Both the position numbers and the translations under genes were made by a program. Positions 40,483 through 49,464 of a DNA stretch of 64,000 nucleotides are shown here, one piece after another. Within the stretch, counting starts at the first letter, position 1; every line of letters begins with the position of its first letter. Source of the stretch: Alkalicoccus halolimnae (GTDB lineage Bacteria; Bacillota; Bacilli; Bacillales; Salisediminibacteriaceae); NCBI RefSeq assembly GCF_008014775.2, contig NZ_CP144914.1, positions 1,364,001-1,428,000 on the forward strand, in the 5' to 3' direction. The notes beneath the pieces are model-generated. The model did not search any database. It saw only the letters and a list, made by a program, of their open reading frames with translations, and was not told where the DNA came from.

Positions 40483-41007
40483 TTACAGATTTCGTAAAGT
40501 GTTGGTAAATTCCGGTTTGAGGATGGACATTTCTGTCAAACTCCAAAATGTTCCTTCTACGAAACGGTAGTCCCTTAACACTCCTTCGACCTTGAAACCG
40601 AATTGTTCGTATATCCTTTTGGCACGTATGTTGTTATTGAAAACACCTAATGCAACTCTGTGTAAATGAAGCTCCTCAAAAGCAATACACAGTAACTTAT
40701 GTAATATTATAGGAGTATATCCCTGCCCGCGGAATGATGGTTCTACAAATAATTTTCCAATCCTAGCAGAGCGGTGAGAGAAGTCTATTTTTCTGAGTGC
40801 AGCGTGTCCGCAGGGGATATGATTTTCATCCATTGCCATATAAATCCGGGCATCTTTTTCTGAGTTGTATTCCAGAAGTTGACGGTCAGTAAGAGGAAAG
40901 GTAAAGGTGGTCCCGGACCAGCGGATCATTTCTTCGGAACTTGTTTCGTTAATCCATGTTTTTAATACTGAAAAATGTTCCTGATTAAAGGGGGTTAAAT
41001 ATATCAT
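40483..41007 (-). CDS. GNAT family N-acetyltransferase, RimJ/RimL type
   Basis: 174 aa with the GNAT fold: motif A IGKLFVEPSFRGQGYTPIIL (Q/RxxGxG/A form RGQGYT) around residues 82-102 and the RimJ/RimL-like motif B HRVALGVFNNNIRAKRIYEQFGF near 116-138. It transfers an acetyl group from acetyl-CoA to an amine of an unknown acceptor. Start ATG 41007 with AAGGAG close upstream. Its start lies 16 bases after the stop of the pseudopilin gene on the same strand, so the two may be cotranscribed. Confidence 0.88.
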   Translation of the reverse strand: MIYLTPFNQEHFSVLKTWINETSSEEMIRWSGTTFTFPLTDRQLLEYNSEKDARIYMAMDENHIPCGHAALRKIDFSHRSARIGKLFVEPSFRGQGYTPIILHKLLCIAFEELHLHRVALGVFNNNIRAKRIYEQFGFKVEGVLRDYRFVEGTFWSLTEMSILKPEFTNTLRNL

Positions 41008-41023
41008 GGAATCTCCTTATCTG

Positions 41024-42334
41024 CTACTGGTTTAATACATAAATCGTACCTTCAGGCTGGTTGCTGCAACTGGAAACATCGTTTCTGACAATGACAGGAT
41101 TTGGAATTGAACCCGTTACTTCCAAACTTCCTTCTACGCACAATTTCCCAGCATCCCAGCGTATATTAGATGCCACGTTCCCGTTTATAACTGCATCTCC
41201 CTGTATATAGAACTGCGAGCCTCTTTGGAAATCAAGGTTTCCATTGAAGTAGGCATTTCCCGCAACCTGAAGCTGAGGACTTTGTCTTAAAATAGTGTCC
41301 CCGTTTACGGTAAGGTTATTGCCAATTTGAATAGAAGGAGCGTTCTCCGTGCTCAAGCCATTATTAAATTCAGCATCATTTTGTACGGTAAGGCGGGAAT
41401 CGAGGAGCATTCTGGTATAGCCCTCGACAATTAAATTGTTCGTTTCCACAGCGGCATTATTCTCCAAAGTTAAATTTTCATTTACAATAAGCGGGCCCTG
41501 CGTTTCGATCCTTCCATTTGTGAACATATGCAGGTTATTTCCGATCCAAATATACTCAGATGCTGTTAAAAGCGGAGCATTATACATTATTAAATTATTC
41601 CGAAACATAACGCCTCCGTCAACTTCCAATGAAAATGGAGAATCTCCATGGAATGTGGATGGATTATTGAAATATAAATTTCCGTCTGAATGAATATTTC
41701 TCGTACAGACTTCCCATGAATTAACGTCGTTTTGCCCATATACAGCATTTCCTGAGGAAGTGCAGTTATTTGTCTGGCGGCTGTAGACAACTTCAGATAT
41801 ACTCCGGATTTCATCCTCTCCTGGATAAGACAGGTCTTCTTCCTGAGGCGGGGGAGGGTTATCATTCCCATTATTACCAGCAGCCATCACAAATTCTTCG
41901 GAGAAATCCCCAAGAGTCTGCAGAGTCGTTTCCATTTCATGTTCATAGGAACCATTTATAAGCATTGAAGTTATGTGGGAACTTTCTTCTGTAAAGGTGA
42001 CTGAATTGCCGGGTGTCACCATCTCACTATTCACTGAAAGGCCGGAAAGAGTAATATCTGGATGTGTAATCAATCTGCCATCGGCGCTGTTTCCTTCGTA
42101 CAACCGCCGGTCCTGGGAATAGAAAAATGCGGATTCATTCTCGTGTAAAGATCGAAGTTCTGCTGAAAGAACGATACCCTCCTGCACGAGCCGCACTCGT
42201 TCCTCTGATCGTTCCTGAAAAGTGAAGCTGTTGAATATAAACATATAGGCTGCCGCGCCGACAAAAGAGAGAAGCACCATAGCTGCCAGAAGTTCAAGTA
42301 AAGTGACACCGCGCTGATTAGAAAGAATTGTCAT
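41024..42334 (-). CDS. Prepilin-like protein with C-terminal beta-helix-like domain
   Basis: 436 aa. Type IV prepilin signature: short basic leader ending in Gly9, then VTLLELLAAMVLLSF with Glu at +5, so it should be cut and methylated by a prepilin peptidase. Residues 35-150 form a pilin-like region, followed by an Asn/Pro-rich hinge. Residues about 215-410 are short repeating strands (IGNNLTVNGDTIL, AGNAYFNGNLDFQ, IQGDAVINGNV) about 20 residues apart, like bactofilin or beta-helix coils. Four cysteines at 191, 210, 399 and 423. Divergent from two other pilin-like genes. Assembly genes are not in this window; surface display is inferred. Confidence 0.82.
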   Translation of the reverse strand: MTILSNQRGVTLLELLAAMVLLSFVGAAAYMFIFNSFTFQERSEERVRLVQEGIVLSAELRSLHENESAFFYSQDRRLYEGNSADGRLITHPDITLSGLSVNSEMVTPGNSVTFTEESSHITSMLINGSYEHEMETTLQTLGDFSEEFVMAAGNNGNDNPPPPQEEDLSYPGEDEIRSISEVVYSRQTNNCTSSGNAVYGQNDVNSWEVCTRNIHSDGNLYFNNPSTFHGDSPFSLEVDGGVMFRNNLIMYNAPLLTASEYIWIGNNLHMFTNGRIETQGPLIVNENLTLENNAAVETNNLIVEGYTRMLLDSRLTVQNDAEFNNGLSTENAPSIQIGNNLTVNGDTILRQSPQLQVAGNAYFNGNLDFQRGSQFYIQGDAVINGNVASNIRWDAGKLCVEGSLEVTGSIPNPVIVRNDVSSCSNQPEGTIYVLNQ

Positions 42335-42402
42335 AAGGCGTTCCTTTCCATATGTAAAATAGTATAATTAAATGGACGAATGAATGTGGAGGAATGCTGA
42401 TA

Positions 42403-42894
42403 ATGAAAAACAAAATTTTTAACGAAGAGGGAGTTACCCTGCTGGAACTATTGGCTTCTTTAGTCATTTTAACATTAATAGGATTTACATTCGTTTCTTT
42501 TTTTACACAATCGATGCTGTTTACAGAGCGCACAGAAGATAACCTCGATTATATAAATATAAATCAGCAGCTTCTGAATGAGGCAGTGGAGGAACTTCAA
42601 AACTATGAAGAGCCGGTAATGGAAAGCAGTTTCAGCGGAGAACAGAATGACTTTTTTCACTTCATAGAATCAGAAGACGGCATTGGTTATTTCGTTGAAA
42701 CGAACAGCGGCAACTATGTATACCCGGACATTTCTGTCCAGTCTATTGAGCAGCTGGCATTAGAGGAAGGACGTGCAGGTATAAACGCTTATCACGTTAC
42801 GGTAGTGCTACTTGATGAAAGCATGGAAATAATTAGTGAAAGATACCGGCTGATTTACGAGCAGGAACTTCAGGAGGGAGAGGGCAGTCAATGA
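42403..42894 (+). CDS. Prepilin-like protein (minor pseudopilin type)
   Basis: 163 aa with the leader MKNKIFNEEG followed by VTLLELLASLVILTLIGFT: cleavage after Gly10 and Glu at +5. The rest is short and acidic without a recognised domain, similar in size to minor pseudopilins such as ComGF or GspI/J types. Start chosen at ATG 42403, ten bases after GGAGG; ATG 42394 is too near. The stop overlaps the next gene by 4 bases. Only 68 bases separate it from the divergent pilin-like gene. Confidence 0.82.
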   Translation: MKNKIFNEEGVTLLELLASLVILTLIGFTFVSFFTQSMLFTERTEDNLDYININQQLLNEAVEELQNYEEPVMESSFSGEQNDFFHFIESEDGIGYFVETNSGNYVYPDISVQSIEQLALEEGRAGINAYHVTVVLLDESMEIISERYRLIYEQELQEGEGSQ

Positions 42895-43964
42895 AATACA
42901 TAAAAAGTGACAAAGGGTATGCACTGCTTCTCGTTCTTTTAACAATAGTAATCACTGGAATGCTGGCAGTCCCGATTATTAATAACGCATTAAACAGTGC
43001 CTCTCAAGCGAGCGTTTTAGAAGAAGAGATCAAAGTGGATGAATTGATAGATTATGGAAAGAAATATTTCCGTCAGCGTGTAATGATCGCTCTGGAAGAG
43101 AAGTTGTCAGAAAGAGAGGGAGAAAGTCAGGCGCCACCTTTAACAGGCAGTTCTTTGGAGGAAGCGATACCTGAAAGGATTCTGCTGGATCATTTTTCAG
43201 GTTTTGAAGAAAGTCGAGACCAAGTAAGTATAGAAAACATTCAAATTTCAGAAGAAGAACAGATAGTTCTTACTTATTTCGTTTCTGCACGCAGCGGCAG
43301 TACCGAAGATAATAAGTCAGAGTCTTTAAGGCTGCGTCGTGTGGAAAATGGTGACGGTGGAGAACCGCAGGGCGTTTACGAAGTATATCTAAGAAACACT
43401 AATCCACAGGCTTTTGCCGCCAACGGAACTTACTATGAGGACAGAATTAATTATGATGCGACTTCCTCGAGAACTGTTGAAGGAAACCAGTACTATAATT
43501 CCCGTCTGACCCTTGAAAATAACACGGGTCGAATAAGGGTAAGTGGTGACTTTTACGCAGCAGACGAAGTCAGGATAAGGAGAAATGCATCACTTATTGT
43601 AGATGGCTACTTTTATCTTAAACAAGAAGGCGCTGTTCAGTCGCAGAATTCCACTGACAGTTTAATTATCGTTGAGAAAGACTTTTTAGCCGGGGAATTC
43701 GACCTGCAGAATCAGACAAGAATGTGTGTTAAAGGTTCCGTTTATCAAGTGGGGGAAGACAATGCAATAAACAAAAAGTATGCTCCTGCAGAAAACGCGC
43801 TTCTACAGGATACTTCTGATATGCTGCATAGAGTGAGCTCATGCGGGGAAAACAGTATTTCAGAATGGGAGCAGGGGAAAGTTAATTATGCTGGAGAAGA
43901 TTTTACTGCGCGCGAAAGGTCGGGAACAACTTGGGAAATCAGCACCCTGCAAGATAATCAATAA
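42891..43964 (+). CDS. Pilin-like protein lacking Glu+5, with C-terminal strand repeats
   Basis: 357 aa. The N terminus MKYIKSDKG-YALLLVLLTIVITGM has a leader and hydrophobic helix, but the residue at +5 is Leu instead of Glu, as in tip pseudopilins of the GspK/PilX/ComGG type. Residues about 195-290 contain strand-rich segments (LTLENNTGRIRVSGDFY, NASLIVDGYFYL) and a MCVKGSV motif with Cys279, then VSSC with Cys318. The divergent 436-aa protein has the matching LCVEGSL and VSSC, so the C-terminal modules are probably homologous and disulfide bonded. ATGA overlap with the previous gene. Confidence 0.8.
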   Translation: MKYIKSDKGYALLLVLLTIVITGMLAVPIINNALNSASQASVLEEEIKVDELIDYGKKYFRQRVMIALEEKLSEREGESQAPPLTGSSLEEAIPERILLDHFSGFEESRDQVSIENIQISEEEQIVLTYFVSARSGSTEDNKSESLRLRRVENGDGGEPQGVYEVYLRNTNPQAFAANGTYYEDRINYDATSSRTVEGNQYYNSRLTLENNTGRIRVSGDFYAADEVRIRRNASLIVDGYFYLKQEGAVQSQNSTDSLIIVEKDFLAGEFDLQNQTRMCVKGSVYQVGEDNAINKKYAPAENALLQDTSDMLHRVSSCGENSISEWEQGKVNYAGEDFTARERSGTTWEISTLQDNQ

Positions 43965-44061
43965 GTGACCGAAGAATCCCGGCATATAAAAGTTGAGGGA
44001 AAGTTCCTCACTTGGTATGATAGACAGCGGAATAAACGTAAACGAAAAAGGATGTGTCAGC

Positions 44062-44832
44062 ATGATTCAAAGAAAATCACAGAGAGAGATAGAATTGATG
44101 AAAGAAGCAGGAATTCTCGTAGCAAGTATTCATAAGAAAATAGCAGGAATGATTGAACCGGGAATATCTACTAAAGAAATCGATAACTTTGTTGAAAAAA
44201 CACTTGAAAAATACGGTGCCAAAGCGGCTCAAAAAGGATATCAGGGCTATAAATTTGCTACTTGCGCTTCCGTAAATGACGAAATATGCCATGGTTTTCC
44301 CCGCAAAGAAAAGTTGGAAGAGGGGGATATCGTTACGATGGATTTCGTTGTCGATTTGAACGGAGGACTTGCTGATTCAGCTTGGACTTACGAAGTTGGA
44401 AGCGTTTCTGAAGAAGCTAAAAAGTTAAATCAAGTAACGAAAGAAGCTCTTTATAAAGGGATTGAACAGGCGAAGCACGGGAATCGAATTGGGGATATTG
44501 GCGCAGCTATCCAGAACTATGTTGAGCCTTTTGGATATGGGATTGTAAGAGATTTTGCGGGACATGGTATAGGTCCGACTATTCATGAAGAACCGAATAT
44601 TCCTCACTATGGGAAAGCAGGGAAAGGTCCTCGTCTAAAAGAGGGGACAGTAATAACGATCGAGCCAATGATTAATACAGGCGGCTGGCAGTCAAAGATG
44701 GACAATAACGGCTGGACAGCAAGAACGAAAGATGGCTCCCTTTCTTCCCAGTATGAACATACTCTCGTTATTCAGAATGGAGAGCCTATCATAACGACGG
44801 AACAGAATCGTGAAGATCTGCTCGACTTATAG
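44062..44832 (+). CDS. map: Type I methionine aminopeptidase
   Basis: Removes the initiator Met from nascent proteins (256 aa). All five metal ligands are recognisable: Asp94, Asp105, His168 (GHGIG), Glu201 (ITIEPMI) and Glu232 (QYEHTL), plus His77 in the active site. Start ATG 44062 after AAAAAGGATG; an upstream in-frame extension to 43993 lacks a ribosome binding site. It is not in a ribosomal protein cluster, so it is probably the second, B. subtilis YflG-like paralogue rather than the essential spc-operon copy. Confidence 0.93.
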   Translation: MIQRKSQREIELMKEAGILVASIHKKIAGMIEPGISTKEIDNFVEKTLEKYGAKAAQKGYQGYKFATCASVNDEICHGFPRKEKLEEGDIVTMDFVVDLNGGLADSAWTYEVGSVSEEAKKLNQVTKEALYKGIEQAKHGNRIGDIGAAIQNYVEPFGYGIVRDFAGHGIGPTIHEEPNIPHYGKAGKGPRLKEGTVITIEPMINTGGWQSKMDNNGWTARTKDGSLSSQYEHTLVIQNGEPIITTEQNREDLLDL

Positions 44833-45066
44833 TTATACTCTTTTAAAGAAGGGCTTAATTTAAAGCCGTCTAAAAATAAACTAAAAAAATGCTGCTTTCG
44901 GAGGCGTCAGCCGGTTTCTGCTTCGTTTTCCCTTCAAAAAAAATACAAGTAATGCTGTTTTATTCCATAAAAACAGCACCAGGGCATAGATAGATACGGA
45001 AGGCGGGCAGATCTTCCCGGACGTAAGATTTGAATGGTTATTACTGGTACTATAAGAAATTGATAG
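44833..45066. other. Intergenic stretch without a gene
   Basis: No coding frame with a ribosome binding site is seen. It contains a hairpin GCTGTTTT / AAAACAGC near 44953-44977 and a segment at 44989-45035 similar to one in the leuC-leuD gap (CGGGCAG, TCTTCC, GTAAGAT in the same order). Confidence 0.5.
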
Positions 45067-45114
45067 TAAAAACAGTGGTTTTTTCTTCACGTAGTTGAAA
45101 CCGCTGTTTTTTTC
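45067..45114 (+). terminator. Hairpin with T run upstream of the RsbR-like gene
   Basis: AAAAACAGTGGTTT / AAACCGCTGTTTTT arms, one G-U pair, followed by more T. It probably ends the methionine aminopeptidase transcript. Confidence 0.75.
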
Positions 45115-45183
45115 GTTATAATTTTTATTGAAAGCAGGGTATTTATTAATATTATTCGAATACATTGTAAAGGGGGTTATGCT

Positions 45184-46041
45184 GTGGCTTCTGGAAATGA
45201 GTATATGAAATATATAGGTGAAAAAATCAGCTCAATGAAATATGTGCTCGCAGAAGAAATCAGTTTAAAATTTCAAAGTTTTCACGAAATTAATTTTAAT
45301 AAAATGCCGGAAACGGAAATTAAAGAACATATTGCTGAACTCGTTGAGCAATTTGCAGACGGTTTTATTACAGCTGATGTCGAAAAAGGAAAAGCGGAAG
45401 TTCATAAATGGGGGAGAGGTTTTGGCGAAAAGGCAGCCATACTGAACCTTTCGCCCGACAAAGCGATGCTGGTCGTTCCAATATTAAGAAAAGTGGTTTA
45501 TAAACATATGCGAAAAGAATTTACTGAAGGTAAACAAACATTTTCCCAGTATTATGAAATTGCTGATACAATTAATCCGTTAATTGATCAGGCTATCTAT
45601 TCCTTTACCCAGGCCTATGTGGAAAAGAACGAAAAAAATTACCAGGAAGCAAAAGATGAAATATCAGAGCTGTCTGTACCTGTCGTTCCGATTACTAGGG
45701 AAGTTGCCATTCTACCTGTCATTGGCAGCGTGGATTCAAAAAGGGCCGAACTTCTGTTAACTCAGGCATTATCAAAAGGAAATGAACTGAAGCTGTCCAC
45801 ACTAATTGTCGATCTGTCCGGTGTGCAGATGATTGATACGTATGTAGCTCAAAATCTATTCCAATTAAATGATGCGCTTCGGGTTATTGGAATCAGGGTT
45901 ATTTTTTCAGGTCTCCGCCCTGAACTTGCCCAGACAGTAGTCAACCTGGGAATTTCTTTCGAAAATATGACAGTAGTCAACTCCCTGCCCCAGGCTTTGG
46001 CAGAAACTGGATTGGCAGTAGGCGAGGACAAAAGACGATAG
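45184..46041 (+). CDS. RsbR-type stressosome co-antagonist with STAS domain
   Basis: 285 aa. N-terminal non-haem globin-like sensor half (about 1-155) of RsbR paralogues and a C-terminal STAS domain (about 165-280) with VPITREVAILPVIGSVDSKRA and STLIVDLSGVQMIDTYVAQNL. Thr219 in IDTYVA matches the RsbT-phosphorylated Thr205 of RsbRA; the position of Thr171 appears to be Ser185. Stressosomes of RsbR and RsbS proteins hold RsbT and control sigma-B. No rsbS or rsbT is adjacent, so this is a stand-alone paralogue like YkoB, YojH or YqhA. Start GTG 45184 after AAAGGGGG. Confidence 0.9.
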   Translation: MASGNEYMKYIGEKISSMKYVLAEEISLKFQSFHEINFNKMPETEIKEHIAELVEQFADGFITADVEKGKAEVHKWGRGFGEKAAILNLSPDKAMLVVPILRKVVYKHMRKEFTEGKQTFSQYYEIADTINPLIDQAIYSFTQAYVEKNEKNYQEAKDEISELSVPVVPITREVAILPVIGSVDSKRAELLLTQALSKGNELKLSTLIVDLSGVQMIDTYVAQNLFQLNDALRVIGIRVIFSGLRPELAQTVVNLGISFENMTVVNSLPQALAETGLAVGEDKRR

Positions 46042-46066
46042 GATAAAGGAAAGGAGAAGCTGCACA

Positions 46067-46921
46067 ATGGAATTTAAAAAGTATGAATACGCCACTGGAC
46101 TTCTCAACCATATTGGATCGTTTTTAGAGGAACAGGAAGTTCAGCACAATCTTCCGCTCGGAGTTCTAAAGCAGCTTTCAAAAGAAGAAGAAGCGGGGCA
46201 GTACTCACAGCCTTTTATCGCAACTGCGGAAAAAGACAATAAACCTTATGCTATTTTTATTCAGACTCCTCCACGCAAAATGATTGTATGCGGCAGGTCA
46301 GAAGCGATGGATGAAGCAGCCGCCTGGCTGCTTAAAGAGAAGCAGCAGCTTTCGGGTATCATTGGTTGTGAAAAGGTCGTTACCGCGTTTGCAGAAGCGT
46401 GGGAAAAATTGACGTCGAAAAAAGCAGTTCTCGTAAAAAAACAGTTTATATATGAACTGAATCATGTGAAGAACTGGGAACAGCCGCCGGGTAAATTAAC
46501 ATTTGCGAGCGAGGACGATGCGGCCCTGGTGATGGATTGGACAGAATCTTTTGCTATGGGATCGCTCAGAGAGGAAGACCTATTAATATTAGAAAAAAAT
46601 GTATTAAACCAGATTAAGCATAACCAGGTTTTTCTTTGGAGGGACGACAATTATACTCCGGTTTCCATGGCAAAAAGAGCGAGGGAACTTACAAATGGAG
46701 TTGTAGTAAATTATGTTTATACTCCGGAAGAATACGAAAAGCACGGTTTTGCAACCGCATGTGTCGGTGCTCTGGCGGAAAGGCTTCTCGATGAGGGGTT
46801 TAAGTTCTGCACTGTAAACACTAATGTAGAAAACGAAGCTTCGAACACAATTTACCAGAAGCTTGGATTCACTGTTGCTGGTAAATCGTTAGAGTATGAG
46901 TTTATTTCACATGATAGTTAA
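46067..46921 (+). CDS. GNAT family acetyltransferase, two-domain
   Basis: 284 aa. The N-terminal half resembles the first domain of DUF3749/FR47-like acetyltransferases; the C-terminal half has the acetyl-CoA-binding pattern VVVNYVYTPEEYEKHGFATACVGAL near 215-240 and NPIYQKLGF-like NTIYQKLGF near the end. Acceptor unknown. AAAGGAGAAG precedes the ATG, 25 bases after the RsbR-like gene, so they form a probable operon; a stress role is only suggested by this. Confidence 0.85.
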   Translation: MEFKKYEYATGLLNHIGSFLEEQEVQHNLPLGVLKQLSKEEEAGQYSQPFIATAEKDNKPYAIFIQTPPRKMIVCGRSEAMDEAAAWLLKEKQQLSGIIGCEKVVTAFAEAWEKLTSKKAVLVKKQFIYELNHVKNWEQPPGKLTFASEDDAALVMDWTESFAMGSLREEDLLILEKNVLNQIKHNQVFLWRDDNYTPVSMAKRARELTNGVVVNYVYTPEEYEKHGFATACVGALAERLLDEGFKFCTVNTNVENEASNTIYQKLGFTVAGKSLEYEFISHDS

Positions 46922-46966
46922 AGATGGAACTTAGTCTGGTAAAACTTCCAAGAGGCCGCATATAGA

Positions 46967-47005
46967 AATAAGGACCCGGGCTCAAAGAGCTTCCGGTTCC
47001 TTATT
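46967..47005. terminator. Probable terminator in convergent gap
   Basis: AATAAGGACCCGGGCTC / GAGCTTCCGGTTCCTTATT imperfect stem between the acetyltransferase and phasin genes. Confidence 0.6.
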
Positions 47006-47094
47006 GTGAGAAATTTTGAAAACAATTAGAGATAAAATGCAGAAGCCGGGGAAAAGAGATTCAGTGTCATCTGATTTACTGAGTATTTCCCGTA

Positions 47095-47421
47095 TTAAAG
47101 GTCTGATTGCCTGCTGTTCGCTTCCAGGCTTTTTAATCTTTCTTCGAGCTCTTTCGTTCGTTCTTTTAATGCTTCGTGTTCATCTTTGGACACTAAATTT
47201 AAATCCTCAAAAAATGTGCGGAGTCGTTCTTTAGAGTGTCTGTTCCATTCTTCTTCGGTTTCTTCGCCTTTTTTTATTAAAGTCTGATAAAGATCATCTG
47301 CTTCTGAAGGAGTGACTTTTCCTTTGGAAATTAATTCATCAAGATATTTTTCAACTTTCTCTTTACTCGAAACAGCAGCTCCGAGCCCCAGTAAAATTCC
47401 GCTTTTGAATAGATTATTCAC
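47095..47421 (-). CDS. Phasin-like small coiled-coil protein
   Basis: 108 aa, predicted largely helical, starting NLFKSGILLGLGAAVSSKEKVEKYLDELISKGKVT, the pattern of the phasin/PhaF-like family of polyhydroxyalkanoate-granule proteins found in Gram-positive genomes; the tail LKERTKELEERLKSLE is a heptad coiled coil. It begins 15 bases after the UbiB-family stop codon, so the pair is an operon. No polyhydroxyalkanoate synthase is in the window; granule association is therefore uncertain. Confidence 0.8.
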   Translation of the reverse strand: MNNLFKSGILLGLGAAVSSKEKVEKYLDELISKGKVTPSEADDLYQTLIKKGEETEEEWNRHSKERLRTFFEDLNLVSKDEHEALKERTKELEERLKSLEANSRQSDL

Positions 47422-47436
47422 TATACATTCCTCCAG

Positions 47437-49083
47437 TTAATAAGTATTTTCTTTGAATTTCGACACCCATCTGGCATGTCGGTATAAAACGAAAACTGCA
47501 GTGATCATTGTTGCTCCGGCAAAGGATGCAGCGGTATATAAGAGCAGTAAATGCTCTATCCACACCCCTATAAAAAGAAAGGGCATAGCGCTGAATGTAA
47601 GAATTCCCAACCCTGTGTATCCCAATAAGTAGCGGTGGTGGTTAAACTGCCGGAGCTGCTTTCTTTCATCCGACCGCCGCTGATAATTTGGTGATTCGAG
47701 CCATTCTGTCATATTACGTGGGAGAGAGAGAAGAGGTTTCAAAGTATCTTTTAAGACCTGGGACTGAATACTTCCCTGCTGTTCATCGGCTTCGTCCAGC
47801 CATTCCTTAACGACAGGTTTTCCCAGTTCGATAAAGTCAATGTCCGGATCCACGATCGTAAGTACGCCGAGACCGATCGAAGCAGCGCGTCCGAGAAAAG
47901 CAAACTCGGAAGGAAGCTGGATAGGCTGTTCACGAACGATTTTCTGCATATCCTCAAATATTTCTTCCACAGTTTCCTGGTCAAGCTGAGAGAGATCAGA
48001 GGATAGATACATATTCACATAATTTCGAAGTACTTGTTCCAGAAGTGATTTATTGGCATGGGGCAGTAGAAAGCCAAGGTGCTGAAGCTCGGAAATGACC
48101 AGCTGGTAATCGTCAAGCACAAAGCCTTGTATCATGCGCCTTATACTTGCAGAGTCCTGGCCGGTTATATAGCCTACCATACCGAAGTCCAGAATAGCGA
48201 GTGTCCCATCTTTCTGAACTAAAATATTGCCCTGGTGCGGGTCAGCGTGAAAACGTCCCTGATCCAGCAGCTGATCGACGAAGAACTGGAATATTTTAGC
48301 GGCTGTTTCTTTGCGGTTGATGCCATTTTCGCGCATATAGGAAAGGTCAGTCACTTTTCTTCCTTCTATCCATTCCATAACCAGCACTCTTCTTGTACAG
48401 TACTCTTCATAAAATTGAGGGATGTAGTAAGCAGAACTGCCGGAAAAACGCCGCTGAAAATTTTGGGCGTTTCTCATTTCTTTGCCATAATCCAGCTCGT
48501 CACCAATTACCTGGACAACTTCCTTATATAAGGAAGCTGTATTAATTTCTTTACCTAATTTAGTGAAATTTTTTGTGATCCAGAGGACAATTTTTAAAGA
48601 TTTAAAATCAGTCTTTATAATTCTGTCAACTTTTGCCCTCTGTATTTTAATCGCTACTTCCTGCCCATTATGAAGCTTTCCTTTGTAAACTTCTCCTATA
48701 GAAGCAGAAGCAACCGGCCGGTCACTGATCTCAGCTAAACGGTTATCGAGAGGCTGGCCCCATTCATTTTCGAGTATTTCTTTGGATACTTCTGAGGGGA
48801 CAGGGGGGACCTGGTCGATAAGATCTGCAAGTTCTTTAATGAATACATCAGGCATAATATCAGCCCGTGTACTTAGAAACTGACCAACTTTAATCATCAA
48901 GCCCTCTAAATGAAGAGCTTTTTCACGGTATTCCTTAGCCTGGCTCTGGACGAGTTTTTCCCATTTATCCTGGGTATGGGAATCCCAGTCAGGGTGGCGT
49001 TTATTAAAAATATAAAGCTGAAGAACAAATTTAAGAAACATAATGACCGTAACGATAATTCGGTAAAAAGAATTATTTTTCAC
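47437..49083 (-). CDS. ABC1/UbiB (AarF) family atypical kinase
   Basis: 548 aa. The UbiB-type kinase-like domain shows the KxGQ motif (MIKVGQFLSTRADIMP), an Ala-rich loop in place of the glycine loop (ASASIGEVYKG), VAIKIQR, the HADPHQGNIL catalytic loop and LDFGMVG metal motif; two membrane helices close the C terminus. Family members support quinone lipid biosynthesis or transport, with ATPase rather than protein kinase activity. Start chosen at GTG 49083, six bases after AGGAGG; the ATG at 49104 lies upstream of that site. Menaquinone-related function is inferred. Confidence 0.9.
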   Translation of the reverse strand: MKNNSFYRIIVTVIMFLKFVLQLYIFNKRHPDWDSHTQDKWEKLVQSQAKEYREKALHLEGLMIKVGQFLSTRADIMPDVFIKELADLIDQVPPVPSEVSKEILENEWGQPLDNRLAEISDRPVASASIGEVYKGKLHNGQEVAIKIQRAKVDRIIKTDFKSLKIVLWITKNFTKLGKEINTASLYKEVVQVIGDELDYGKEMRNAQNFQRRFSGSSAYYIPQFYEEYCTRRVLVMEWIEGRKVTDLSYMRENGINRKETAAKIFQFFVDQLLDQGRFHADPHQGNILVQKDGTLAILDFGMVGYITGQDSASIRRMIQGFVLDDYQLVISELQHLGFLLPHANKSLLEQVLRNYVNMYLSSDLSQLDQETVEEIFEDMQKIVREQPIQLPSEFAFLGRAASIGLGVLTIVDPDIDFIELGKPVVKEWLDEADEQQGSIQSQVLKDTLKPLLSLPRNMTEWLESPNYQRRSDERKQLRQFNHHRYLLGYTGLGILTFSAMPFLFIGVWIEHLLLLYTAASFAGATMITAVFVLYRHARWVSKFKENTY

Positions 49084-49104
49084 TCCACTCCTCCTGACTC
49101 GCAT

Positions 49105-49380
49105 TGTAGTGCTTTCCCCATTATAATACCTTAAAGATTAAAAATATATGTAATAGACCTGCGATTAATATATTTATAGCATATTGCAGCTGACTTTTCA
49201 GAGGAGGTGCTTGACTGAGGGTCTCCTAATTCGAATAACATAATGTATTACTAAAGCAGGTTTCGTTTTCGGGATTATGCTGTTAAAAGGAAATATGTGC
49301 GCAGACGTAAAAAAGTAAGAACACGTGAATCGGCTGTTAACAGTCATTTGAAGCTATGTTCAAAAGCAGATTCAAACAGG
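49105..49380. other. Intergenic stretch without a gene
   Basis: A+T-rich. Apart from a TATAAT on the minus strand near 49119-49124, which may belong to the UbiB promoter, nothing convincing is seen; short frames lack ribosome binding sites. Confidence 0.4.
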
Positions 49381-49415
49381 AAAGCGCCATGACGAAAAAT
49401 CGTCATGGCGCTTTT
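49381..49415 (-). terminator. Terminator of treP
   Basis: AAAGCGCCATGACG / CGTCATGGCGCTTT perfect stem about 50 bases past the treP stop codon. Confidence 0.85.
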
Positions 49416-49464
49416 GACAATGCTTTTCAAGAGTCCTATTACACTCTACAATTCAAATGACTCT

